Shown: piece by piece, positions 42,087 to 49,669 of the stretch
How positions within the stretch are numbered: position 1 is the first letter of the stretch
Layout of the letters: each line of letters opens with the position of its first letter
Assembly (NCBI GenBank): GCA_965199165.1
Contig: OZ240681.1
Span: 4,588,001-4,652,000, forward strand
Origin: LMUY01 sp965199165
GTDB taxonomy: Bacteria; Pseudomonadota; Alphaproteobacteria; Acetobacterales; Acetobacteraceae
Reading direction: 5' to 3'
Length of the DNA: 64,000 nucleotides
Position numbers and translations under genes: made by a program
The notes under the pieces: model-generated
The model's input: the letters and a program-made list of their open reading frames with translations, nothing else
The model's database searches: none
What the model was told of the DNA's origin: nothing

Positions 42087-42599
42087 CTACCCAGGCAGGA
42101 GCGCGCGCAGCGCTTCCAACTCTTCCAGCGCACGCGTCAGAAGCGCCCGCAGACGCTGGACCTCCTCGGCATCCCCCATGCCCGCGCGTGCGGTGACCGC
42201 AGATGGCGTGGGAAGCGCCAGGAGCGTCGGCTGCTCCCCCTGGGTGGCCCGCTCCGCCGCCGCAGCCGCCCGTTCGGCCTCGGTCGCCGGCGGGATGTCG
42301 TCGGAGAGCTTGCCGCCGCCTTCGCGTAGCAGGCGCTGCACGCCCTTGATCGTGTAGCCTTGTATGTAGAGCAAGTCGGAGATCCGACGCAGCAAGGCGA
42401 TGTCGTCCGGGCGATAGTAGCGCCGGCCGCCGCCGCGTTTCAGCGGCTTCACCTGGGGGAACTTCGTCTCCCAGAACCGCAGCACGTGCTGCGGGATGTG
42501 CAACTCATCGGCGACCTCGCTGATCGTGCGGAATGCGTTGGGCGCCTTTTTCGGCTTGGCCCTGGACTCCACAGGCTCGTCTGCCGGGGCCAGCATCAT
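42087..42599 (-). CDS. MerR-family transcriptional regulator
   Basis: A 170-residue regulator. Residues about 24-92 form a winged HTH: FRTISEVADELHIPQHVLRF, then WETKFPQVKPLKRGGGRRYYRPDDIALLRRI. GYTIKGVQRLLREGGGKL starts the dimerisation helix, and the C-terminus (EEVQRLRALLTRALEELEALR) is a coiled coil. No metal-binding cysteines are present, so this is the orphan alphaproteobacterial MerR type always next to ihfA, with unknown signal. Its ATG overlaps the ihfA stop (ATGA). Confidence 0.9.
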   Translation of the reverse strand: MMLAPADEPVESRAKPKKAPNAFRTISEVADELHIPQHVLRFWETKFPQVKPLKRGGGRRYYRPDDIALLRRISDLLYIQGYTIKGVQRLLREGGGKLSDDIPPATEAERAAAAAERATQGEQPTLLALPTPSAVTARAGMGDAEEVQRLRALLTRALEELEALRALLPG

Positions 42600-42922
42600 T
42601 CGTCGTCACCAGCGAACTCGTCTCCGGGCGGCACTGCGGTTCCGTTCACATGGGCTTTCAGCACCTGGCTCGGGCGGAACACCAGCACCCGCCGCGGCAA
42701 GATGGGCACTTCCACCCCCGTCTTGGGATTGCGTCCGATCCGCCGACCTTTCTGTCGCACAGAAAAGGTCCCGAACCCACTGATTTTAACAGATTCGCCG
42801 CTCTCAAGTGATTTGGCTAAGCGGTCGAGCACGGTTTCCAGCAGATCCGCCGATTCGTTGCGCGATAGTCCGACCTGGGTGTAGATGCGCTCTGCCAGAT
42901 GCGCGCGGGTGACTGTGTTCAT
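42596..42922 (-). CDS. ihfA: Integration host factor subunit alpha
   Basis: A 108-residue nucleoid protein that bends DNA as a heterodimer with IhfB. TVTRAHLAERIYTQVGLSRNESADLLE is the helical dimer part, ESVKISGFGTFSVRQKGRRI the beta core, and GRNPKTGVEVPI the DNA-intercalating arm with conserved Pro. The C-terminal 15 residues are an acidic tail. Start at ATG 42922; a GTG three codons upstream is possible. Neither has a Shine-Dalgarno. A TTGACG box at 42959-42954 would put transcription start almost at the ATG, see the promoter entry. Confidence 0.95.
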   Translation of the reverse strand: MNTVTRAHLAERIYTQVGLSRNESADLLETVLDRLAKSLESGESVKISGFGTFSVRQKGRRIGRNPKTGVEVPILPRRVLVFRPSQVLKAHVNGTAVPPGDEFAGDDE

Positions 42923-42929
42923 TTGCGTC

Positions 42930-42959
42930 ACGGTATGCGGTGTTGCTTGGAAGCGTCAA
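42930..42959 (-). promoter_or_regulatory. Candidate ihfA promoter
   Basis: On the minus strand TTGACG (42959-42954) is followed after 18 bases by TACCGT (42935-42930). The -35 box is good, the -10 weak. Predicted transcription start is about 42923, one or two bases before the ATG, implying leaderless translation. This agrees with the missing ribosome-binding site, but remains conjecture. Confidence 0.25.
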
Positions 42960-43001
42960 GAAAACGCCCTGGAACTAAACAAAACTTGGCGGAATGTGGC
43001 G

Positions 43002-43973
43002 CTAGAGCCGCACCAAGGCCGATCCCCAGGTCAGTCCGCCACCCAAGGCTTCCAACACGATCAGATCACCCGGGCGCATCCGGCCGGAATGCCAGGCCTC
43101 GGCCAAGGCCAGGGGGATGGATGCCGCCGATGTGTTGGCGTGGCGATCCACCGTGACTACCACGCGCTCCGGGGACAGGCCGAGCTTGCGACCCATGGCG
43201 TCGATGATGCGCAGGTTGGCCTGGTGCGGCACCAGCCAGTCCACGTCCCGGCTGTGCAGGCCGTTGGCGGCCAGCGCCTCGTCCACCGCGGATGCCAGCT
43301 TGCTCACGGCATGGCGGAAGATCTCCCGCCCGTTCATCTTCAGATGCCCCGACAGCTCCGGCCGGCCAACCGCACCGTCGACATACAGCAGCGGCCCCAA
43401 CGAGCCGTCCGCGTGCAAGTGGGTCGACAGGATGCCGCGCGGAGGCGCTTCGGCCGCCTGCTCGGCCGCCCGCACGAACACCGCCGCGGCCCCATCGCCG
43501 AACAGGACGGCGGTGCCGCGGTCGCTCCAATCCAGGATGCGCGAGTACACCTCCGACCCGATGACCAGGACGCCGCGGACCTGGCCGCTGCGGATCATGC
43601 CATCCGCGATGCTCAGCCCGTAGACGAAGCCGCTGCAAGCCGCCGACACGTCGAAGCCAAAGCCGCCGGCGCCGAGCAGCGCCTGCACGGCGACGGCGGT
43701 GGCGGGAAAGGCGTGGTCCGGCGTGCTGGTGCCGAGGATGATGGCGTCCACGTCCGCAGCGCTTGCCCCCGCGTGGCGCAGCGCGGCCTCGGCCGCACGT
43801 GCGCCCATGAAGGCAGCCGTCTCGTGCGGCGCGGCGAGGTGGCGCTGGCGGATGCCGGTGCGCTCCGTGATCCAGGCGTCCGAGGTGTCGAGCCGCTCGG
43901 CCAGTTCCGCGTTGCTCACCACCCGCTCCGGCAGGTACGCCCCGGCGCCGGCCAGCAAGGCACGCACCGTCAT
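43002..43973 (-). CDS. fabH: 3-oxoacyl-[ACP] synthase III
   Basis: A 323-residue condensing enzyme starting fatty-acid synthesis from acetyl-CoA and malonyl-ACP. The catalytic triad is visible: Cys113 in DVSAACSGFVYGL, His250 in WLVPHQANLRI and Asn280 in DRHANTSAASIP. The N-terminus ALLAGAGAYLPERVVSNAEL and DAWITERTGIRQR are typical, and GGGLTWGSALVR is the C-terminus. Start overlaps the plsX stop (ATGA). Conserved next to plsX in most bacteria. Confidence 0.97.
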   Translation of the reverse strand: MTVRALLAGAGAYLPERVVSNAELAERLDTSDAWITERTGIRQRHLAAPHETAAFMGARAAEAALRHAGASAADVDAIILGTSTPDHAFPATAVAVQALLGAGGFGFDVSAACSGFVYGLSIADGMIRSGQVRGVLVIGSEVYSRILDWSDRGTAVLFGDGAAAVFVRAAEQAAEAPPRGILSTHLHADGSLGPLLYVDGAVGRPELSGHLKMNGREIFRHAVSKLASAVDEALAANGLHSRDVDWLVPHQANLRIIDAMGRKLGLSPERVVVTVDRHANTSAASIPLALAEAWHSGRMRPGDLIVLEALGGGLTWGSALVRL

Positions 43974-45061
43974 CAGCGCGCCGCCGCCAGCAGCGGCCCG
44001 GCCCCGGTCGGCAGGTCGGCCACCTGGGCCAGGCCTTCGCGGATGCGGTCGTTGAAGCGGTGCACCACCATGTCGATGGCGACATCCATGGCGTAGGCGA
44101 ACTGCTCGGCATCCGTCCCGCCATGGGACTTCACCACCACGCCGTTCAGCCCGAGCATGATCGCGCCGTTGTAGCGCCTCGGGTCCACCCACTCCCGCAG
44201 TCGCTCCAGCCCCGGCCGCGCCAGCACGTAGGCGATGCGCCCGGCCAGGCTCCTGCCGAAGACCTCCTTGAGCAGGTTGAAGATGAGCTTCAAGGCTCCT
44301 TCGCCCATCTTGAGCGCCACGTTGCCGGTGAAGCCGTCCGTCACCACCACGTCGGTCGTGCCGCCGGGGATGTCGTCGCCCTCGACGAAGCCGTGGAATT
44401 GCGGCGCCAGGTGACTGGCCCGCAGGATTTCGGCCGCCTTCTGCACACGCTCGTCGCCCTTCAGCTCCTCCGAGCCGATGTTGAGCAGCCCGATGGTCGG
44501 GGCCGGCAGGCCGAGCACGGCACGGGCGAACACGTCACCCATCACCGCGAACTCCACCAGGTTGCGGGAGTCGCTGATCGTGTTGGCGCCCAAATCCAGC
44601 ATGACCACGTCGCCGCGGGCGGAGGGTGCCAGCGCCGCCAGCGCCGGACGGTCCACGCCGGGAAGCGTCTTGATCACGATCTTGGCCAATGCCAGCAGCG
44701 CGCCGGTGTTGCCGGCGGAAATGACGCCCTCGGCTTCCCCCGTCGCCACGGCGTCGATCGCCATCCGCATGGAGGAACTGCGCACGCGTAGCGCCGCCGT
44801 CGGCTTCATGTCGCCGCCAATGACCTCGGAGGCGTGCCGGATGGCGCATCGCTCGCCCAGCTGCCTGCGGGCCATCAGCGGCGCCAGGCGCGTCTGGTCC
44901 CCTACCAACAGGAAGCGTGCGCCGGGATGCCGTTCGATCGCGATCGCCACCCCGTCGATCACGACCTCGGGCGCACGGTCTCCGCCCATCGCGTCGACGG
45001 CGAGGGTGTAAGGCGACGCGACCGGACCGATCCCGGCGGGCTGCACGTGGCCTCCGCTCAA
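43973..45061 (-). CDS. plsX: Phosphate acyltransferase
   Basis: A 362-residue peripheral membrane enzyme converting acyl-ACP to acyl-phosphate for phosphatidic acid synthesis. TLAVDAMGGDRAPEVVIDGV, HASEVIGGDMKPTAALR, EGVISAGNTGALLALAK, MLDLGANTISDSRNLVEFAVMG and VVTDGFTGNVALKMGEG are conserved blocks. Start is a TTG at 45061 with GAGG upstream; a GTG at codon 6 would also fit. It lies 31 bases after rpmF and feeds glycerol-3-phosphate (see gpsA) acylation. Confidence 0.96.
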   Translation of the reverse strand: MSGGHVQPAGIGPVASPYTLAVDAMGGDRAPEVVIDGVAIAIERHPGARFLLVGDQTRLAPLMARRQLGERCAIRHASEVIGGDMKPTAALRVRSSSMRMAIDAVATGEAEGVISAGNTGALLALAKIVIKTLPGVDRPALAALAPSARGDVVMLDLGANTISDSRNLVEFAVMGDVFARAVLGLPAPTIGLLNIGSEELKGDERVQKAAEILRASHLAPQFHGFVEGDDIPGGTTDVVVTDGFTGNVALKMGEGALKLIFNLLKEVFGRSLAGRIAYVLARPGLERLREWVDPRRYNGAIMLGLNGVVVKSHGGTDAEQFAYAMDVAIDMVVHRFNDRIREGLAQVADLPTGAGPLLAAAR

Positions 45062-45092
45062 CTCGGTCCTCGGCCGGCGCGGGACCGCTGGC

Positions 45093-45296
45093 TCAGACGC
45101 GGACGGCGCCCTTCAAGGCCTTGCCGGCGGCAACGACCTCACGGCCGTCGTAATGGCCGCAATGGGCACAGACATGGTGCGGGCGCTTGGTCTCACCACA
45201 ATTCGGACAATCGGCGAAGGCCTGAATGGTGAGTGCCTGATGGCTCCGACGCATCCCCATGCGCGACTGCGACGTCTTCTTCTTTGGAACGGCCAT
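45093..45296 (-). CDS. rpmF: 50S ribosomal protein L32
   Basis: A 67-residue ribosomal protein: MAVPKKKTSQSRMGMRRSHQ is the invariant N-terminus. Four cysteines (Cys30, Cys33, Cys43, Cys46; CPNC...CAHC) form the zinc site, so this is the C+ form. A 124-base gap to the DUF177 gene holds a GC-rich inverted repeat (CGCCCCGC/GCGGGCG near 45404-45420). The rpmF-plsX-fabH order is nearly universal. Confidence 0.97.
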   Translation of the reverse strand: MAVPKKKTSQSRMGMRRSHQALTIQAFADCPNCGETKRPHHVCAHCGHYDGREVVAAGKALKGAVRV

Positions 45297-45420
45297 GGGC
45301 AGCTGCCCTCCGGAAAGCGCGCGGGCACCGGCGGAAGCCGGCTCGGCACGGCGACGCTATTGCAATGACTCAGGGCGCGCCATCTAGCAGACACGTCAAC
45401 GCCCCGCAAGCGGGCGCAAG

Positions 45421-45921
45421 CTACTCCGACCGGCGCCAATTCGCCAGTGCGCCGAACGGGTTGGCGAGCGGCTCGGAAGCCTCGCCCGGCAGCGTCGCCC
45501 CCGGTCGGCGCGGATACGGATCGAGGGCGAGGGCCAGCTGCTCCACGGTCGCCTCCCCCAGCTCGAGCATGCCGCCTTCGATCGGCAACTCGTCCGGCTC
45601 GTCGGGGTCGTCGGCGGCGTCGCTTGCCTGGTGCGGCAGGACGAACCTGACGGCAAACTCCTCGACCAGCTCCACCGCGAACGGCTCCAACGAGACGACG
45701 CAGTCCTGGTGCAGGCTGGCGCGCAGCGATCCCCCCGCCTCCATCGCGCCGTCCGAGGCCGGCCGCAGCACCCACCGGCACCGCACCGCCTCCACCGACG
45801 GCACCTGCAAACGCCGGGCGATCAGCTCGCACTCGGCGGCATCGGCCTCCACCTGCACCACCAGCCCGGCGCCGACCCGCTCGGCCGGGACCGGCCGCGC
45901 CAACTCGGGCACGGGGCTCAT
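45421..45921 (-). CDS. DUF177 (YceD-like) protein
   Basis: A 166-residue acidic protein, of the family found directly before rpmF and implicated in 23S rRNA accumulation in plants and bacteria. It has the family block QDCVVSLEPFAVELVEEFAV, where Cys is the conserved residue, and the C-terminal GEATVEQLALALDPYPRRPG with ANPFGALANWR. Start ATG 45921 overlaps the preceding chaperone stop (ATGA); the frame runs on upstream only as shadow. Confidence 0.88.
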   Translation of the reverse strand: MSPVPELARPVPAERVGAGLVVQVEADAAECELIARRLQVPSVEAVRCRWVLRPASDGAMEAGGSLRASLHQDCVVSLEPFAVELVEEFAVRFVLPHQASDAADDPDEPDELPIEGGMLELGEATVEQLALALDPYPRRPGATLPGEASEPLANPFGALANWRRSE

Positions 45922-46451
45922 GCGGGGAGCGCGGCGAAGCGGAACCGCCCGGCAACCAGTTCGGCGGGCGGTGCCGCTGCCAGCTCGCCCATGCGCGCGC
46001 GGACGATGGCGGCCAGCCCCGGAGCGCCCGGCGCCTCCGCCCCGCGCCACACGTTGCGCACCAGCGCGTCCGGCAAGGCCGCCGGGTCGGCGTCATCCAG
46101 CGCGGCCTCGTAGGCGAGCGCCCGGCCGTGGAACGCCTCCCACATCGCGCGCACGTTGCGCGCGACCGTCATGTCGCCGACCCCGAGCTCGCGCAGGTTG
46201 GTGTCCATGTCGGAGAACATCGCGTCGAACACGGCCTGCGCCACGGCCTGCCCCGGCGGCGGCACCGCGCGGAGCTGCCGGATCAGCAGGGCGGCATGCA
46301 GGCCCACCAGGTCGAACCGGCCGTCCAACGTGTCCGGCACGCCCAGTTCGGCGTAGAAGTACGGGTCGCGAGCGGACGAGACGGCGCTGGTGTAGAGCTC
46401 GAAACCGATCCGCTCGTAGCGCCCGCGCCCGAGCAGCCCAAAAAACGCCAT
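45918..46451 (-). CDS. Ubiquinol-cytochrome c chaperone family protein (CBP3-like)
   Basis: A 177-residue protein homologous to the assembly factor of the cytochrome bc1 complex (CBP3/UQCC1). ERIGFELYTSAVSSARDPYFYAELGVPDTLDGRFDLVGLHAALLIRQLR is the diagnostic region, then FDAMFSDMDTNLRELGVGDMTVARNVRAMWEAFHGR. Start MAFFGLLGRGRYER at 46451 fits family length. It is coupled to DUF177 and is divergent from bamE across 151 bases. Confidence 0.9.
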   Translation of the reverse strand: MAFFGLLGRGRYERIGFELYTSAVSSARDPYFYAELGVPDTLDGRFDLVGLHAALLIRQLRAVPPPGQAVAQAVFDAMFSDMDTNLRELGVGDMTVARNVRAMWEAFHGRALAYEAALDDADPAALPDALVRNVWRGAEAPGAPGLAAIVRARMGELAAAPPAELVAGRFRFAALPA

Positions 46452-46602
46452 TGTCGTCCCAGTTCCACGCCGTTGATACGCCATCGTTGACACCGGACGG
46501 TGCGGCGTGACACGCCCACGCCATGCGGCACGATCCCTCATGCGGCAGATAACGCCGCCTCCGCGCGGGTCAATGCGCGCACCGCTCTACAGGACTCCTG
46601 CA

Positions 46603-47079
46603 ATGCGATATTGTGCTCCGCTGCTGCTCGTCATCGCGACCGTGCTGGGTGCCTGCTCCGCACTGGAATACCCGCCGCAGACCAGGGGCAACAAGGTGAC
46701 GGAGGATCAGATGAAGGATCTCGTTCCCGGCACCTCGACGCGGAACGACGTCGCCAGCCTGCTGGGCACGCCGACGGCCAAGGCGACCTTCGACGACAAC
46801 ACCTGGATCTACATCAGCGAGGTCACCCAACCGCGGGTCGCCCGGGTCCAGGGCGTCAACTCGCAGAACGTGGTCATCGCCTCGTTCGACGACCGCGGCG
46901 TGCTGAAGACGATCAAGCAACTGGACCAGGCCGACGCCAAGCCGGTTTCGGTCGTCTCACGCGCCACGCCCTCGCCCGGCAGCGAGAGCTCCTTCATGCA
47001 GCAGCTGCTGGGCAATGTCGGCAAGTTCACCGCCGGGCCCGCCGCCTCGACCGAGCCGGGCGTGAGCGTCGGGCACTAG
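46603..47079 (+). CDS. bamE: Outer-membrane assembly lipoprotein BamE
   Basis: A 158-residue lipoprotein of the SmpA/OmlA family, part of the beta-barrel assembly machine. Signal peptide with lipobox: RYCAPLLLVIATVLGAC (Cys18). BamE fold: GNKVTEDQMKDLVPGTSTRNDVASLLGTPTAKATFDDNTWIYISE. The Ser/Pro/Gly-rich C-terminus extends past the fold. ATG 46603 has AGGA about eight bases upstream; an upstream in-frame start would add residues overlapping the promoter region. Confidence 0.93.
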   Translation: MRYCAPLLLVIATVLGACSALEYPPQTRGNKVTEDQMKDLVPGTSTRNDVASLLGTPTAKATFDDNTWIYISEVTQPRVARVQGVNSQNVVIASFDDRGVLKTIKQLDQADAKPVSVVSRATPSPGSESSFMQQLLGNVGKFTAGPAASTEPGVSVGH

Positions 47080-47094
47080 CTGCCTGTCCAGGGT

Positions 47095-48246
47095 GTGATC
47101 GAACCCCTCGCGCTCTACGTCCACTGGCCGTTCTGCCTCGCCAAGTGCCCGTATTGCGACTTCAACAGCCACGTGCGCGAGCACGTGCCCCAAGCCCGCT
47201 TCGCCGCGGCCCTCCGGACCGAACTGGCGTGGGAGGCCGCCCGGCTCGGGCGCCGCCCCCTCGGCTCGATCTTCTTCGGCGGCGGCACGCCCAGCCTGAT
47301 GGAGCCGGACGCCGTCGCTGCCTTGGTGGAGGACGCGAGGCGCCTGTTCGATCCGGTGCCGGAGCTGGAGGTCACGCTCGAGGCCAACCCGACCAGCGTG
47401 GAGGCCGGCCGTCTGGCGGCGTTCCGCGCGGCGGGCGTGAACCGCGCATCCCTGGGCGTGCAGAGCCTGGACGACGCGGCGCTGCGCCTGCTTGGGCGGC
47501 AGCACTCCGCCCGGCAGGCGACGGCCGCGCTGGAACTGGCACGCGGCATCTTCCCCCGGCTTTCGTTCGACCTGATCTACGCCCGTCCCGGGCAATCGCT
47601 CCCTGCGTGGCGGGCGGAGCTGGACCAAGCGCTGGCGCTCGCCGCCGACCACCTGTCGCTCTATCAGCTGACGGTCGAGCCGGGCACGGCATTCGAGGCG
47701 CTGCATCGCCGGGGGACACTGGTCCTGCCAGGGGAGGATGACGCCGCGGCGTTGTACGAGACGACGGCCGAGGCCGCCGCGGCGCACGGCTTGCGGCAAT
47801 ACGAGATCTCCAACTACGCCGCGCCAGGGGCGGAAAGCCGGCACAACCTGACCTATTGGCGCTACGGCGACTATGTCGGTGTCGGCCCCGGCGCACACGG
47901 CCGTCTCACGCTCGCGGGTGGCCTCGTGGCCACGCGTCGCCACCGCGCCCCCGAGCCGTGGGCCGACCGCGTGGAACGGGACGGCCACGGCAGCACGGCC
48001 GAGGAGGTGGTCCTGCCGCGGGACCGGGCGCGGGAGATGCTGCTGATGGGCCTGCGCCTGCACGAGGGCATCGACGCCGCGCGGTTCGCCCGCCGCACCG
48101 GGATCCCCCTGTCGGAAGCGCTCGACCCGGCGATCCTGGCCATGGCGGAGGAAGAGGGCTACGTCGTGCAAACCCCCGCGGGCCTTGTCGCGACCGCGGC
48201 GGGACGACTGCGGCTCGACGCATTGCTGCCCGCACTGGTGCGCTGA
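47095..48246 (+). CDS. hemW: Radical SAM heme chaperone HemW
   Basis: A 383-residue HemN-like protein. The 4Fe-4S cluster cysteines are Cys14, Cys18 and Cys21 (HWPFCLAKCPYCDFN). FGGGTPSLM, EANPTSVEAGRL, VNRASLGVQSLDDAALRLLGRQHS and SFDLIYARPGQS are characteristic. It lacks the fourth HemN-type cysteine context (CxxxCxxCxC), so it is HemW, a heme-binding chaperone, and not coproporphyrinogen dehydrogenase. Start is GTG at 47095, 15 bases after bamE. Confidence 0.93.
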   Translation: MIEPLALYVHWPFCLAKCPYCDFNSHVREHVPQARFAAALRTELAWEAARLGRRPLGSIFFGGGTPSLMEPDAVAALVEDARRLFDPVPELEVTLEANPTSVEAGRLAAFRAAGVNRASLGVQSLDDAALRLLGRQHSARQATAALELARGIFPRLSFDLIYARPGQSLPAWRAELDQALALAADHLSLYQLTVEPGTAFEALHRRGTLVLPGEDDAAALYETTAEAAAAHGLRQYEISNYAAPGAESRHNLTYWRYGDYVGVGPGAHGRLTLAGGLVATRRHRAPEPWADRVERDGHGSTAEEVVLPRDRAREMLLMGLRLHEGIDAARFARRTGIPLSEALDPAILAMAEEEGYVVQTPAGLVATAAGRLRLDALLPALVR

Positions 48247-48335
48247 CCCGGGCCGCCGCCAAGGCTGCCGCTTTCACCACCTGGCCAGCCCGGCGGAAAT
48301 CGCATTGTATCCACGCGCAACCAACGGAGCGCCCG

Positions 48336-48791
48336 ATGTCTCGCTCATCCCGGAGGATCTGGCTCGCGCCGCTGCTCGTGGCCCTGGTGACCGGTGCCGC
48401 CGACGCCCAGCCAGCGGCGCCGGCCGTGGCGGTGATCGACGCGTCCGGCCATTCGGCGGCGCTCTCGTTGCCGGACTTGCAGGCGTTGCCATCCAGCAAG
48501 GCGACGCTTTCCGGCGACCGTCACGAAGCCGGGCCCGTGCTGTGGGCCGTGCTGGAGCGTGCGGGCGCCGTCGATCCGAACTTCCACAAGCGGGTCAACC
48601 AGACGGTCGTGGCCACCGGGCGCGACGGCTACAGCGCCACGCTCGCCATGGGGGAGATCGACCCGGAGTTCGAGCACAAGGCAGTGCTGCTCGCCATCGA
48701 CCCGGAGCACCGGACGCTCCGCCTCGCCATACCCGGCGACAAGCGTCTCGGCCGCGACGTGCGCGACGTGGTGAGCCTCGCAGTGCGCTAG
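48336..48791 (+). CDS. Periplasmic molybdopterin-oxidoreductase-fold protein
   Basis: A 151-residue protein with signal peptide (IWLAPLLVALVTGAADA). The mature part reads like the sulfite-oxidase Mo-cofactor domain fragment: SLPDLQALPSSKATLSGDRH, AGPVLWAVLERAGAV, VVATGRDGYSATLAMGEIDP and LRLAIPGDKRLGRDVRDVVSL. It lacks the catalytic Cys region and the rest of the domain, like many small standalone SUOX-fold proteins of unknown role. ATG has GGAG seven bases upstream. It may bind a small molecule rather than molybdopterin. Confidence 0.6.
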   Translation: MSRSSRRIWLAPLLVALVTGAADAQPAAPAVAVIDASGHSAALSLPDLQALPSSKATLSGDRHEAGPVLWAVLERAGAVDPNFHKRVNQTVVATGRDGYSATLAMGEIDPEFEHKAVLLAIDPEHRTLRLAIPGDKRLGRDVRDVVSLAVR

Positions 48792-48862
48792 GGATCGGGC
48801 GTCCGACCACGGCATGGTCCGCACGCGCCCCTGCCCCGGCACGGCGATCGTGAACCGCCGCG

Positions 48863-49579
48863 CTAGCCGCCCGCGTCCTTGCCGCGGAAGCGCTCCCACC
48901 CGGTGGCCCGCAGCACGCAGGCCGGGCAGGTGCCGCAGCCATAGCCCCAGTCGTGCCGGTGCGTCCGGTCCCCTAGGTAGCAGCTATGCGTCTCCTCCCG
49001 GATCAGCTGGACCAACGGCGCGCCGCCCAGCGCCTCCGCCAGGCGCCACGTCGCCGCCTTGTCACGCCACATCAGCGGCGTGTGCAGCACCATTCGCCGA
49101 TCCATGCCAAGGCTCAGCGCCACCTGCAGCGCCTTGATCGTGTCGTCCCGGCAGTCCGGGTAGCCGGAGTAATCCGTCTCGCACATGCCGCCGACGATGT
49201 GCCGCAGCCCGCGGCGATAGCCGAGCGCCGCGGCGTAGGTGAAGAAAAGCAGGTTGCGGCCGGGCACGAAGGTCGACGGGAGGCCTCCCGCCTCGAAGGT
49301 GATCGCCTGTTCGCGCGTCATCGCCGTCTCCGACAACGCCCCGAGCGTGGCCAGGGTGAGCACGTGGTCCTCCCCCAGACGCGCCGCCCACGCTGGCGCG
49401 ATCGCCGCCAGGCCGGCGCGCACGGCGCCCCGCACCGTCAGCTCCACCAGGTGCCGCTGCCCGTAGTCGAAGCCGACCGTCTCGACCTGCGCGAACCGTT
49501 CCAGCGCCCAGGCAAGGCAGGTGGCGCTGTCCTGGCCGCCGCTGAACAGGACCAGCGCGCCCTCGGCGGAACGTTCCAT
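48863..49579 (-). CDS. queC: 7-cyano-7-deazaguanine synthase
   Basis: A 238-residue ATP-dependent enzyme making preQ0 for queuosine biosynthesis. The PP-loop is LVLFSGGQDSATCLAWAL near the N-terminus; VGFDYGQRHLVEL and FVPGRNLLFFTYAAALGYRR are family blocks. The zinc site is Cys200, Cys215, Cys218 and Cys221 (GYGCGTCPAC). No queD or queE in the window. It is divergent from the giant LprI-headed gene across 90 bases. Confidence 0.95.
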   Translation of the reverse strand: MERSAEGALVLFSGGQDSATCLAWALERFAQVETVGFDYGQRHLVELTVRGAVRAGLAAIAPAWAARLGEDHVLTLATLGALSETAMTREQAITFEAGGLPSTFVPGRNLLFFTYAAALGYRRGLRHIVGGMCETDYSGYPDCRDDTIKALQVALSLGMDRRMVLHTPLMWRDKAATWRLAEALGGAPLVQLIREETHSCYLGDRTHRHDWGYGCGTCPACVLRATGWERFRGKDAGG

Positions 49580-49669
49580 CGGCGCAGTTCAACCCAGCCG
49601 GGTTTTCCATGCAACACGTCTTCTCGACAGCAGAGTGGCGTGGCATGCTTCGGCACCTGGGAGACACCG

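Noticed and set aside
48986..49669. N-terminal extension of the giant LprI-headed protein
   Set aside because: It is antisense to queC; the signal peptide begins at 49670 with a good ribosome-binding site.
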